64,000 nt of DNA from Rhodanobacteraceae bacterium ZG21-1. Lineage in GTDB: Bacteria > Pseudomonadota > Gammaproteobacteria > Xanthomonadales > Rhodanobacteraceae. The translations under genes were made by a program, and so were the position numbers. The notes beneath the pieces are model-generated. The model saw only the letters and a list, made by a program, of their open reading frames with translations, was not told the origin of the DNA and did no database searches. Positions 17,190-26,079 of the stretch are shown piece after piece. The first letter of the stretch is position 1; every line of letters starts with the position of its first letter. The DNA is taken from the NCBI GenBank assembly GCA_021390615.1, contig JAJEJU010000025.1:992001-1056000 (forward strand). The letters are read 5' to 3'.

Positions 17190-18647
17190 TCAGGCACCAC
17201 GCAGCAGATCGGGCCGGCGCTGGGCCAGCTGCACGATCAATTCGCCGAACAAAGTATTGGCCCAGGCGAACCAGGGCCGCGTGTAGTGCGACGGATCGTC
17301 CTGGTCGAACGCCTCGTGCATGAAGCCGGTGCCGGCATGGGTGCGCTTCAGCCAGGCCAGGCACTGGCGGATCTCGCCGTCGTCGTCGCTGCTCAGGGCG
17401 CGCATGATGATCGACATCGGCCAGATCATGCGCAGGCCTTCGTGCGGCCCGCCGATGCCGTCAGCCGCGCGGCCGCTGAAGAAATACGGATTGTGCGGGC
17501 TCCACGCGCGCTCGCGTGCGCGCCGGTAGCGCGCGTCGTCGCCGGCGCAGCAGCCCAGGTAGGCCAGGCTGGACAGGCCGGGTGCATTGGCGTCGTCCAT
17601 GAACAGCTGGTTGCCGTAGCCGTCCACTTCGTAGGCCCAGAACTCCTGCCCCTGCTCGTCGTGCATCAGGCCGTAGGCGCGCAGCGCGGCCTCCACCTCG
17701 TCGGCCAGCGCGCTGCATGCGCCGGCGAAGACATGATCCTGGTGCAGCTCGTTCGCCAGCTGCGCCAGCTGGCGCAGCGAGCTTACCGCGAACAGATTGC
17801 CCGGCACGAAGAACGGGTACACGCAGGCGTCGTCGGAAGGACGGAACATCGCATGGATCATCCCCACCGGCCGGGTCGGGTTGCCGTAGCCGCCGAGGAA
17901 CTGGCTCTCGGTGGGCACCTCCGAGCGCCGCTGGAAATGGTAAGGCCCCGGCCCCTGCTTGCGCTGCTGCTCGCGGAAGGTGGCGAGCACGCGATGCATG
18001 GCCGCGCGCCAGTCGTCGTCGAACGGCAGGCGGTCGCCGGTGGCGCGCCAGTAGGCATGCGCCAGCCGGATCGGATAGCACAGTGAGTCGATCTCCCATT
18101 TGCGCTCGGCCACGCCGGGGCGCATGTCGGTGAGGTCGTGCTGGGCCCAGGCCAGCGACGTGCGCGCCTGCGGATCGGGCATGAAGGCGTTGGCGTAGGG
18201 ATCGATCGCGATGCACAGCGCGTGGCGGCGGATCAGCCCGCGGAACAGCCGGCGCAGCGGCTCGTCCTGCCTGGCCAGCGAAACGTAGGGCCACACCTGG
18301 GCTGAGGAGTCGCGCAGCCACATCGCGTCGATGTCGCCGGTGACGATGAAGGTGTCGGCGCCGCCGCGCAGGCTGCCCAGCTGCACGGTGGTGTCCAGCG
18401 TGTTCGGATAGCAGTTCTCGAACAGCCAAGCCAGTTCGGGATCGCCGATGCGCGCCTTGGTGCGTGCGATCAGGCGCTCCACCGCCGGGCTGCTGAACTT
18501 GCGCTGCGCGAGCGGCGGCCGCCGGCTGGCGAGGCGCGCGCTGCCGCTTGCCGCTGCGAAGACCGGGCGCAACGAGCTGCCCGCGAAACCACCTGCTGCC
18601 GCGCTCAGCACCAGCATCTTCAGCATGGAACGGCGTGCGGGATTCAC
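17190..18647 (-). CDS. GH125 family exo-alpha-1,6-mannosidase, Tat-exported
   Basis: The product is 485 residues from a GTG at 18647 that overlaps the stop of the beta-mannosidase gene as GTGA. This start keeps the twin-arginine signal (ARRSMLKMLVLSAAAGG), which the next ATG would cut off. GH125 features include GDIDAMWLRDSSAQVWPYV, MPDPQARTSLAWAQHDLTDM, KWEIDSLCYPIRLA, GNPTRPVGMIHAMFRPSDDA and the C-terminal FMHEAFDQDDPSHYTRPWFA. The family is metal-independent and removes alpha-1,6-linked mannose. Tight coupling to the beta-mannosidase fits sequential trimming of the glycan core. Confidence 0.94.
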   Translation of the reverse strand: MNPARRSMLKMLVLSAAAGGFAGSSLRPVFAAASGSARLASRRPPLAQRKFSSPAVERLIARTKARIGDPELAWLFENCYPNTLDTTVQLGSLRGGADTFIVTGDIDAMWLRDSSAQVWPYVSLARQDEPLRRLFRGLIRRHALCIAIDPYANAFMPDPQARTSLAWAQHDLTDMRPGVAERKWEIDSLCYPIRLAHAYWRATGDRLPFDDDWRAAMHRVLATFREQQRKQGPGPYHFQRRSEVPTESQFLGGYGNPTRPVGMIHAMFRPSDDACVYPFFVPGNLFAVSSLRQLAQLANELHQDHVFAGACSALADEVEAALRAYGLMHDEQGQEFWAYEVDGYGNQLFMDDANAPGLSSLAYLGCCAGDDARYRRARERAWSPHNPYFFSGRAADGIGGPHEGLRMIWPMSIIMRALSSDDDGEIRQCLAWLKRTHAGTGFMHEAFDQDDPSHYTRPWFAWANTLFGELIVQLAQRRPDLLRGA

Positions 18648-21352
18648 GGCGCGGCCACCGGCTTGGCCAGGTCTGGCTTCATCGAACCCGGCTCGGTCGC
18701 GCCGTACAGCGAGCGCAGGCGCAGCGCCTTGCGCAAGGCATCGGCCGCGGCCGGCGATTGCAGCTGCAAGGTGACACTCTCGCCAGGCAACAGGTCGAAG
18801 GCATTGTCCGACAGCTGTACATCCAGCGCACCGAAATCGACCCACACTTCGCGCGCCAGCCGTTGCGCATGCACGGTCAGGCTGTGCCCGTCGGCACTGA
18901 GCTCGGCCTGCAGCCTGGGCTCAGGCAGCGCCAGCGCGCCGGCACGCTCGAAATACAGCGTATGCCGGCTCAGCACCTGGCCGTGGTCGAGCAGCTCGAA
19001 CACCGCCACGCTGCGGTGCGGATCGGCGCCGTGCAGCAGCTCGGCGTCGGCCAGCGTGTCGGCGCGCACGCTGGACAGCGCCGGCAATTGCACGTCGCGC
19101 TGGCGATCAAGCAGCACGCGACCGTCGACATCCAGCACGCGGGTGCGCAGCTGCGCCTGCAGCGGCTCGGTGCGGTCGGAGATCAGGAACACCTCGGTGC
19201 GGCCGTCCTGGCGGATCGGCGCGACACGCAGCGGCGCATAGAAGCGCTTGGCATGGAACTGCAACGCCTTCCAGCGCCCGAAATAGTCGACGCTGGCCCA
19301 CGAAGCGCCCGGCCACACGTCGTTGAGCTGCCAGTACAGCGAGCCCATGCTCTGCGGCCGCACGCTGCGCAGGTGTTCGGCCGCCAGCTCGATGCCCTCG
19401 GCCTGCATCACCTGGCTGAGGTAGACGAAGTCGTCGAAGCTCTTCGGCTCGCCGTAGTACTTGCGGATGTAGAACAGCAGGCGCTGGTTGCCGTTGCCCT
19501 TGTCGAACTTCTGGTGCGCGCGCATCACGGTGGACTCGGCCGCGCGATCCGCCGGCTCGGTAAAGGCGTCGATGGTCGCCATCACCGGGAAGGACTGCAG
19601 GCCGTATTCGGACTGGAAGCGCGGCGTTTCCTTCAGGTATTGCTCGATCGGTGCCGAACCGGACCACACGTTCCAGGAATGGTAGTCGCCGTCGCCGAGC
19701 TGGTTCGCCGCGCCTTCGCCGTCGGTGCCGGGCGAGGTGGCCCAGTACGGCAGCTCCGGCGCGTATTGCCTGGCCACCTGGCGCAAGGTGTCGCCGAACA
19801 GCGTGCGCATGCCCTGCTCCACCTTGGCCCGCTCGGCCGGACCGATCTCCTCGGCGAACTTCTTGCGGTCGGGCCAGGATTCCCAGCCGGTCTGCACTTC
19901 GTTGTTGCCGCACCACAGCACGATGCTGGGATGCTCGCGCAAGCGCAGCAGCTGCTCGGCGGCCTCGATCCGCGTGTTGTCGCGGAAGCTCTGGTCGTAC
20001 GGCGGCACCGCACCGCCGAACATGAATTCCTGCCAGACCATCAGGCCGAGCCGGTCGGCCTCGTCGTAGAAGGCGTCATCCGGGTAATAGCCGCCGCCCC
20101 AGACGCGCAGCATGTTCATGTGGGCGTCGCGCGCCGACTGCAGCAGCTGATGGATGCGTGCCGCGTCGACGCGCTCCGGAAAGCTGTCCATCGGCACGAA
20201 GTTGGCACCCTTGGCGAAGATCGGCACGCCGTTCACCACGAAGGCGAAGCCGCGGCCCCACGCATCGCGATCGCGGCGCAGCTCGACGCTGCGCAGACCG
20301 GTGTCGCGCTCGGCGCTGGCCAGGCTGTCGCCGCCGCGCATCACCTCGGCATGGAAGCGATACAGGTTCGGCGCGCCGTAACCCACCGGCCACCAGCGCT
20401 GCGGATGGGCGATCTGCAACGGCAGCGACAGTTCGTTCTCGCCAGCTTGCAGCGACACCTCGCGGCTGGCGCTGCCATGCTGTCCGTCGGGCGCGCTCCA
20501 GCTCAGCTGCAGCTGCACCTTGCCGGCGCGGTCGGCCTGGATGCGGTACTGCGCCTGCAGCTGCGCCGCGTCGGCATCGACGTGCGGCTGCGCGACGTGG
20601 AAATCTTCCAGGCGCAGCGTGTCCCAGCTTTCCAGCCGTACCGATCGCCAGATGCCTTCGGTGACGTAACGCGGACCCCAGTCCCAGCCGTACTGGTAGT
20701 TGGCCTTGCGCACGTAATTCGAACTCTGCCGGCCGACCGGCTCGTCGCCGAAGGCCGAATCGAATTCGCCAGGCAAGGCATACGGCTGCTTGGCCAGCCA
20801 GGGCTGCAGGCGTGCGATCGGCGAGTGCACCGTGACCAGCAGCTCGTGCTCGCCGGCATGCAGCAGGCCTTTCACCGGCACACGCCAGCGACGGAACATA
20901 TTGTCGGCGGCGAGCAGACGATGGCCGTCCAGCGACACCTCGGCGTAGGTGTCCAGGCCGTCGAACACCAGCTCCACGTGATCGTGCTTCAGGGTGGCGG
21001 CGTCCACGTGCAGGGGCAGTCGGTACTGCCAGTCGGCCAGGCCGATCCACTGCAGCGAGGCCTCGTTGTCGCGCCAGTACGGGTCGCCGATCAGCCCGGC
21101 CTTCAGCAAGTCGGTCTGCACGCTGCCGGGCACGTGGGCGGGCAGCCACTGCGCCGCCGCCGGATGCGTGCGCGCAGCTTCGGCGCCCGGCAGAAGGCGA
21201 ACCTGCCAGCCCTGCTGCAGCGACTGAGACGACAAGACCGCTGCCTGGCTCGCGCCGGCGTAGCTCAGGCCGACCAGGGCGATCCACAGACAGGGCAGCG
21301 CTTTCGATTTGAACACTTTCAACTCGACCGATTTCAATTTAACTGGGGACAT
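18644..21352 (-). CDS. GH2 family beta-mannosidase, exported
   Basis: The product is 902 residues with an N-terminal signal (LPCLWIALVGLSYAGASQA). The order is a sugar-binding jelly roll, an immunoglobulin-like domain, a TIM barrel and C-terminal beta domains. The catalytic acid/base is E485 in WCGNNEVQTGW and the nucleophile is E582 in RFQSEYGLQSFP. The metal or substrate loop RVWGGGYYPDDAFYDEAD is typical of beta-mannosidases. It cleaves the Man-beta-1,4-GlcNAc link at the base of an N-glycan. The ATG at 21352 has a poor ribosome site; a GTG 15 codons downstream, just before the signal peptide, is an alternative start. Confidence 0.94.
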   Translation of the reverse strand: MSPVKLKSVELKVFKSKALPCLWIALVGLSYAGASQAAVLSSQSLQQGWQVRLLPGAEAARTHPAAAQWLPAHVPGSVQTDLLKAGLIGDPYWRDNEASLQWIGLADWQYRLPLHVDAATLKHDHVELVFDGLDTYAEVSLDGHRLLAADNMFRRWRVPVKGLLHAGEHELLVTVHSPIARLQPWLAKQPYALPGEFDSAFGDEPVGRQSSNYVRKANYQYGWDWGPRYVTEGIWRSVRLESWDTLRLEDFHVAQPHVDADAAQLQAQYRIQADRAGKVQLQLSWSAPDGQHGSASREVSLQAGENELSLPLQIAHPQRWWPVGYGAPNLYRFHAEVMRGGDSLASAERDTGLRSVELRRDRDAWGRGFAFVVNGVPIFAKGANFVPMDSFPERVDAARIHQLLQSARDAHMNMLRVWGGGYYPDDAFYDEADRLGLMVWQEFMFGGAVPPYDQSFRDNTRIEAAEQLLRLREHPSIVLWCGNNEVQTGWESWPDRKKFAEEIGPAERAKVEQGMRTLFGDTLRQVARQYAPELPYWATSPGTDGEGAANQLGDGDYHSWNVWSGSAPIEQYLKETPRFQSEYGLQSFPVMATIDAFTEPADRAAESTVMRAHQKFDKGNGNQRLLFYIRKYYGEPKSFDDFVYLSQVMQAEGIELAAEHLRSVRPQSMGSLYWQLNDVWPGASWASVDYFGRWKALQFHAKRFYAPLRVAPIRQDGRTEVFLISDRTEPLQAQLRTRVLDVDGRVLLDRQRDVQLPALSSVRADTLADAELLHGADPHRSVAVFELLDHGQVLSRHTLYFERAGALALPEPRLQAELSADGHSLTVHAQRLAREVWVDFGALDVQLSDNAFDLLPGESVTLQLQSPAAADALRKALRLRSLYGATEPGSMKPDLAKPVAAP

Positions 21353-21737
21353 GGACTGACCACGATGGGATGTCGTCCCCGCGAGGTCGGCCGCACCGGC
21401 TCGATCAGGGGGCCAGGGTGAAGGCTAGGCATGATCCGGCAGCCTCGCATGCTGCGCACTCTTGCAGAGACCCAGAGCATAGCCCTGATCGTACCGATAG
21501 AAGGCGCGCTTATGCGGCGCGCCACGGCCAGTCTGTCGACAAGCAATCCGCGCTGCCGACGCGCCGCCACGGCCAGGCGCCGAGAAACCGTCACCCTGCC
21601 CTGCGTGAGCGCAGCCATCGCGCCATCGGCGTGGCTGGAGCAAGCCTGCGTGATCTGGCGGGTGTCGATCGCCGCGACCGGCAGCGGCAGCGCTGCGTAT
21701 CTGGCGATCGACAATGCCATGACCTGCAGCTTATCGC
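21353..21737. other. Gap inside the glycan locus; no convincing gene
   Basis: A 135-codon minus-strand frame begins at 21741, overlapping the endoglycosidase stop as ATGA, but it is arginine- and alanine-rich and has no recognisable domain. A different frame nearby (21643-21425) ends with a more protein-like stretch (FYRYDQGYALGLCKS). These may be the remains of a small gene lost from the locus, or chance. Confidence 0.4.
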
Positions 21738-23291
21738 TCATGGCGCCGCATCATTCGCCGTGCCGTGAGCGATCGCAGCAACCGTGGCCGGATTGCCCAG
21801 CGCATAAGCCAGCACCACCACGTTGCGGTTGTTCGGCAGTTGCACGCTCTTGACCGTCTTGCTGCTGTTGATGGCGAGGCTGTAGCCGTACAGATAGAAG
21901 CTGCGGTTGTCCGGGCTGCCGCTGCTGGTGTTGCGATACGCCATGGTGACCGCCTTCGACTCGCCGGCGTAATTCTGCGGACTGAACCAGTCGCTGAGGC
22001 TCTGAGTGACGGTGGTACTGCTGCCGTCGGTGTAGTTCACCGTGAAGGTCTGCGACGGCTGGTTGCCGTTCACGCCGGTGGCCAGCAGCTTCAGCGTGCT
22101 GTACTGCCCTGCGGGCAGGTCGATGGTGGTGCTGCTCCAGGCGTTCGCGGTGTTGGCGGGCTCGAAGGAGAAGGTGCTGCCGCTCCAGCTCACCGAACTG
22201 CCCAGCAGGTTGGCGGAATAGACGTAGCCGTTGCCGTCCAGGCCGCCGGTGGAGAAGGCGGTCTTGTCGCTGTAGATGCCGTAGATCGGACTGCCGCCGG
22301 TGCCGCCGCCCGAGCTGCTCGAACCGGCGAGGCCGGCATTGATGGCGCTGGCGTAGGCGGCGGTTTCACTGCCGCCGTTGACGGTCTTGCCGGCGATGTC
22401 GTCGTACAGCCACAGGAAGCCGCCGGTGATGCCGCACTGGCTGCGCCAGCCACTCATGGTGCTCTGCGCCTGGGCCGGCGTGACGTTGCCGCCGTCGCTG
22501 AGGGTGTCGTCTTCCAGGCCCGGATACACCGGAATGCCGCCGAAATCCCAGCCCGAGCAGGGATTGTTGCCGGTGCCGCCGGCATAGGCCTGCAGGTGCA
22601 CGCCGTCCACCGTGCCCGGGCTGGCCTGGTTGATCGCCGTGGCCACCGAGGTCCAGTAGGACGCGTTGTCGTAGGCGTCCAGCATGACGTGATAGCCGAG
22701 GCCGCCCAGCATCACCGCGAACTTGGTGGTCGAGGCGCTGTCCTGGTTGTTCTCGTCGTCGAAGTCGATCGCGTCGACCGAGGGCAGCGCGGTCTTCAGC
22801 GCCTGGAAGTCTTTGTAGAGGATGCTGTCGGAGCCGGTGCCGCCACCCGCCGCGGTGCTGTTGACCAGGGCCTGGATGTCCTGCCAGTCGCCGTAGTTGG
22901 AGGAGCCGATGCTCAAGGTGATGCGCTTGGGCGTGCCCTGCTTCATGCTGGCCAGGTCGGCGGCGAACGACGGCCAGGTGTTGTTGCCGACGTAGGCGCC
23001 CTTCGAGGTCAGCGGGAATTCGCCGTTCAAGTTCAGATCACCGGTGGAGCCGACCTCGACGCTCCACACGATCACTTCGGTGAATCCGGACTTCTGGATC
23101 TCGCTGACGTTGTTCGCCACGTGCTTGTACAGCGGGCCGCCGCCGAAGATGCCGACATAGCCCGTCTGCGCGGCTGCCGGCGTCGCCGCAGCGAGCCACA
23201 GGCCGGAGCATAAAAAAAGCGAGGCCGCCTTGCCTCGCAGGGAAAACTTGCCTTGCTTGTCCAACGGCGGGTGGTTCGTCGAATGCTTCAT
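21738..23291 (-). CDS. GH18-type endo-beta-N-acetylglucosaminidase candidate with C-terminal beta-sandwich module
   Basis: The product is 517 residues with a signal peptide ending AAATPAAAQ. The barrel region (about 30-330) carries a full GH18 motif DxxDxDxE as DAIDFDDE, with catalytic E180. It also has the strand-6 segment GVHLQAYAGG and the strand-8 FLWLYDDIAG. A Ser/Gly linker follows, then a roughly 170-residue module (SFEPANTANAWSSTTIDLPA to LPNNRNVVVLAYALG). That module is seen as a C-terminal, probably carbohydrate-binding, domain in several secreted enzymes. GH18 members of this size cut between the two core GlcNAc residues of N-glycans, or cut chitin. The neighbours favour N-glycan. 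Confidence 0.85.
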   Translation of the reverse strand: MKHSTNHPPLDKQGKFSLRGKAASLFLCSGLWLAAATPAAAQTGYVGIFGGGPLYKHVANNVSEIQKSGFTEVIVWSVEVGSTGDLNLNGEFPLTSKGAYVGNNTWPSFAADLASMKQGTPKRITLSIGSSNYGDWQDIQALVNSTAAGGGTGSDSILYKDFQALKTALPSVDAIDFDDENNQDSASTTKFAVMLGGLGYHVMLDAYDNASYWTSVATAINQASPGTVDGVHLQAYAGGTGNNPCSGWDFGGIPVYPGLEDDTLSDGGNVTPAQAQSTMSGWRSQCGITGGFLWLYDDIAGKTVNGGSETAAYASAINAGLAGSSSSGGGTGGSPIYGIYSDKTAFSTGGLDGNGYVYSANLLGSSVSWSGSTFSFEPANTANAWSSTTIDLPAGQYSTLKLLATGVNGNQPSQTFTVNYTDGSSTTVTQSLSDWFSPQNYAGESKAVTMAYRNTSSGSPDNRSFYLYGYSLAINSSKTVKSVQLPNNRNVVVLAYALGNPATVAAIAHGTANDAAP

Positions 23292-23406
23292 GATCGATTC
23301 CTCTTGATGGCGGCCGTGCGGACACGGGTACGGTTCTCGAAGAGCGCAAGCATCGGTTGATTGCCACGCCGGCCCAGCGGGACTAGCCCGCCGGGCCGGC
23401 GATCCG

Positions 23407-26079
23407 TCAAAGCTTGAAGTGCAGGCTGGCCATGTAGGTGCGGCCGTTCTTGTAGGTGTTGAGCGGCACGTTCGGGGTGCCGTCGTAGGCGTAGTAGGTG
23501 GAGTTGAGCAGGTTGCTGCCGGTCAGCGACACGCCCAGGTGGTCGTTGATCTGGTACGACACCGAGGCGTCCAGCTCCTTGTAGGAGTCGGCCATCTGCT
23601 TGGCGCCGATCGAGCCGATCTGGGTGAAGTAGGCCGAGCGCCAGCCGTAGTTGACGCGCAGACTCCACGGCCCCTTCTCGTAGTAGGGCGTGAGGTTGTA
23701 GGAGTTCTTGGAGTTGTACGGCAGGCTGAAATTCGAGTTGCCGGTGTCCGCATCCGAGTAGGTGTAGTTGGCGTAGATGCCGAAGCCGTTCCAGATGTCG
23801 CCCTGGTAGGTCAGCGAGATGCCCTTCACCTTGGCGTTGGAGCCGTTGATCGGCATCGACACCTGGTAGTTGTCGACCTCTTTCAAGGTCACGTTGTACA
23901 GCGGCTCGATCACCGTCTCGTTGAGGATGTACTGCGAGATGTTGCGGTAGAACAGCTCGGCCGAAACCAGGCTGTGCGGATTGAAGTACCACTCCAACGA
24001 GGCGTCGAAGTTGGTTGACTTGTACGGCTTCAGGTCCGGGTTGCCGCCCGAGGCGGTCAGCGAAATGTCCTGGGTGGCGAAGTACGGCGTCAGGTTCTGG
24101 TAGCGCGGCCGGGCGATGGTCTTGGAGGCGGCGAAGCGGCCGATCAGATCATCGGTGAAGTCATACGAGAAGTTGAACGACGGCAGCCAGTTGCCGTAGC
24201 TGGACACCTTGTACAGCGGCGAATAGCTGTTGCTGACGCCGTTGTAGGTATAGCCGTTGACCGAGTCGCGCGTGTACGCATAGCGCACGCCGATGTTGCC
24301 GTGGTAGCGGTCGCCGTCGAAGTTGGCCTGCAGATAGGCCGCGCGGGTATGCTCCTGGATGCTGTAGGTGCCGTTCTGCTGCAGGGCCAGGTCCTGCGCG
24401 CCGGGCAGGCCGTTGACGTAGCTGGTGATCGCGCCTGAGCTGATGGTGGTCCAGTTCGCCATCGACGGCGTCGAACCCAGCCCGTCGAGGAAGTCGCTGG
24501 GCGTATTGCCGCCGGCGAACTGGCCGAGGTTCAGCGCAGTATTGGTGGGCGGCAGGTTGGCGTTGTAGTCGGTCTGCCCGTTGTAGTGATTGGCTGCCTT
24601 GATGCCGGCCTGGATCTGGTTGAACGGGCCCCAGCTGACGTCCTTGGTGAAGTCGAACTGGGCGTAGCGCTCCTTGTCGTAGCTGGGCGCGAAGTTCAGG
24701 CCCTGCGCGTCCAGCTTGGCCGCCTCGGTGTTGGTGCCCGGGGTCTGATAGGTCACCAGCGGGTTGTGTCCGTCCAGCGTGTAGCTGTACGGCGCCAGGG
24801 TCTTGAACGACAGCAGATAGATGCCGTCCGAGCCGCCGCGCGAGGTGGTGTAGCCGATCTGGCTGGAGGCCGACCAGCCGTCGCCGTGCCAGTCGGCGTG
24901 CAGGTTGAGGTCGCCGGTCTTCACCTTGGAGTTGCGGTAATAGCCGTCTAGATGGGTGGGCGCATTGCCGTCGTAGGAGGCGCCGGTCATCAGGCCGTTC
25001 TTGATGGTGACCGCGGTGGCGTCGGGCGCGTTGTCACCCCAGTAGGCGTAGCGGCTCTGGTTGAAGTTGTTGAGCTTGTCTTCCGAATACAGGCCGTTGA
25101 GGTTCAGGTCGAAGCTCTCGCTCGGCTTCCACTCCAGCGCGCCGGCCACGCCGTCGCGCTTGCGCTCCTGCTGGAACCAGGCGGTATTGGTCGAGGTGGG
25201 ATAGGTCACCTGCTGGCCCGGCGGCACCAGGTTGGTCGGGAAGATGTGGCTGCCGTTGCCCTGGCCCGGCATCGAGTTGGCGTCGCTGGGGTCGTAGGTC
25301 TTCTGGTAGCCGAACACTTCGGTGCCCTGGCGATTGACCACGCGGTCGTCATGCATCACCGAGCCCAGCACGCCGAAGGTGTCGCTGTCGTTCTTCCAGC
25401 TGTACAGCACCGAGGCGTTCGGCTTGCCCTTGCTGGCATTGGTGTTGTAGCCGTAGCTGACCGTGCCGGTGAGCGTGTTCGCCTTGAGGTCCAGCGGACG
25501 GCGCGTGTTGACGATCACGGTGCCGCCGATGCTGCCTTCGTCCAGGCGCGCCTGCGGCGTCTTGTACACCTCGGCGGTGCCGATGATCTCCGGCGACAGC
25601 ACGGTGTAGTCGAACGAGCGGCTATCCGGATTGTCCGGATCGCCGGCCCAGTTGGTCGAGGCCAGGGTATGCCCGTTGAGCAGCATCCGGTTCAGCGCGG
25701 GGTCGGTGCCGAGGATGCTCACCCGCTCGCCTTCGCCGAAGGTGCGATCCACCGTGATGCCGGGCAGGTGCGACAGCGATTCGGCGACATTGTTGTCCGG
25801 GAACTTGCCCACGTCCTCCGCGGTGATCGCGTCGACGATGGAGTTGGCGTTGCGTTTGATGTCCAGCGACTTCTGCAGGCTGGCGCGGTAACCGGTCACC
25901 GTCACCGTCTGCAGGTTCTGTGCATTCTTCGCGGAAGCCGACGCCGCCTGGTCCTGCGATGGGGCCTGCTGACCCTGCTGCTGCGTGGTGCCGTCGGTGG
26001 CGTTTTGCGCCAGCACCGGCCCTGCCAGAAAAAGCGCGGCGAGGATGCCCGTCGAAAGCGCTGTTCTCGGATACGTCAT
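23407..26079 (-). CDS. TonB-dependent outer-membrane receptor of the glycan locus
   Basis: The product is 890 residues from the ATG at 26079, which has a strong GGGAGGGAGAAG ribosome site; an ATG at 26106 lacks one. A signal peptide ends LAGPVLAQ. The TonB box region reads LQTVTVTGYRASLQKSLDIK, then the plug (DAITAEDVGKFPDNNVAESL, LPGITVDRTFGEGERVSILG), then a 22-strand barrel ending NGRTYMASLHFKL with the terminal aromatic/leucine of porins. This N-terminal type is common in Xanthomonad oligosaccharide receptors. It probably imports the released glycan across the outer membrane. It is the first gene of the locus. Confidence 0.95.
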   Translation of the reverse strand: MTYPRTALSTGILAALFLAGPVLAQNATDGTTQQQGQQAPSQDQAASASAKNAQNLQTVTVTGYRASLQKSLDIKRNANSIVDAITAEDVGKFPDNNVAESLSHLPGITVDRTFGEGERVSILGTDPALNRMLLNGHTLASTNWAGDPDNPDSRSFDYTVLSPEIIGTAEVYKTPQARLDEGSIGGTVIVNTRRPLDLKANTLTGTVSYGYNTNASKGKPNASVLYSWKNDSDTFGVLGSVMHDDRVVNRQGTEVFGYQKTYDPSDANSMPGQGNGSHIFPTNLVPPGQQVTYPTSTNTAWFQQERKRDGVAGALEWKPSESFDLNLNGLYSEDKLNNFNQSRYAYWGDNAPDATAVTIKNGLMTGASYDGNAPTHLDGYYRNSKVKTGDLNLHADWHGDGWSASSQIGYTTSRGGSDGIYLLSFKTLAPYSYTLDGHNPLVTYQTPGTNTEAAKLDAQGLNFAPSYDKERYAQFDFTKDVSWGPFNQIQAGIKAANHYNGQTDYNANLPPTNTALNLGQFAGGNTPSDFLDGLGSTPSMANWTTISSGAITSYVNGLPGAQDLALQQNGTYSIQEHTRAAYLQANFDGDRYHGNIGVRYAYTRDSVNGYTYNGVSNSYSPLYKVSSYGNWLPSFNFSYDFTDDLIGRFAASKTIARPRYQNLTPYFATQDISLTASGGNPDLKPYKSTNFDASLEWYFNPHSLVSAELFYRNISQYILNETVIEPLYNVTLKEVDNYQVSMPINGSNAKVKGISLTYQGDIWNGFGIYANYTYSDADTGNSNFSLPYNSKNSYNLTPYYEKGPWSLRVNYGWRSAYFTQIGSIGAKQMADSYKELDASVSYQINDHLGVSLTGSNLLNSTYYAYDGTPNVPLNTYKNGRTYMASLHFKL

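Noticed and set aside
18548-21421. 957-codon open frame on the plus strand
   Set aside because: It is antisense to the GH2 beta-mannosidase, whose catalytic motifs are intact. The composition is that of a shadow frame.
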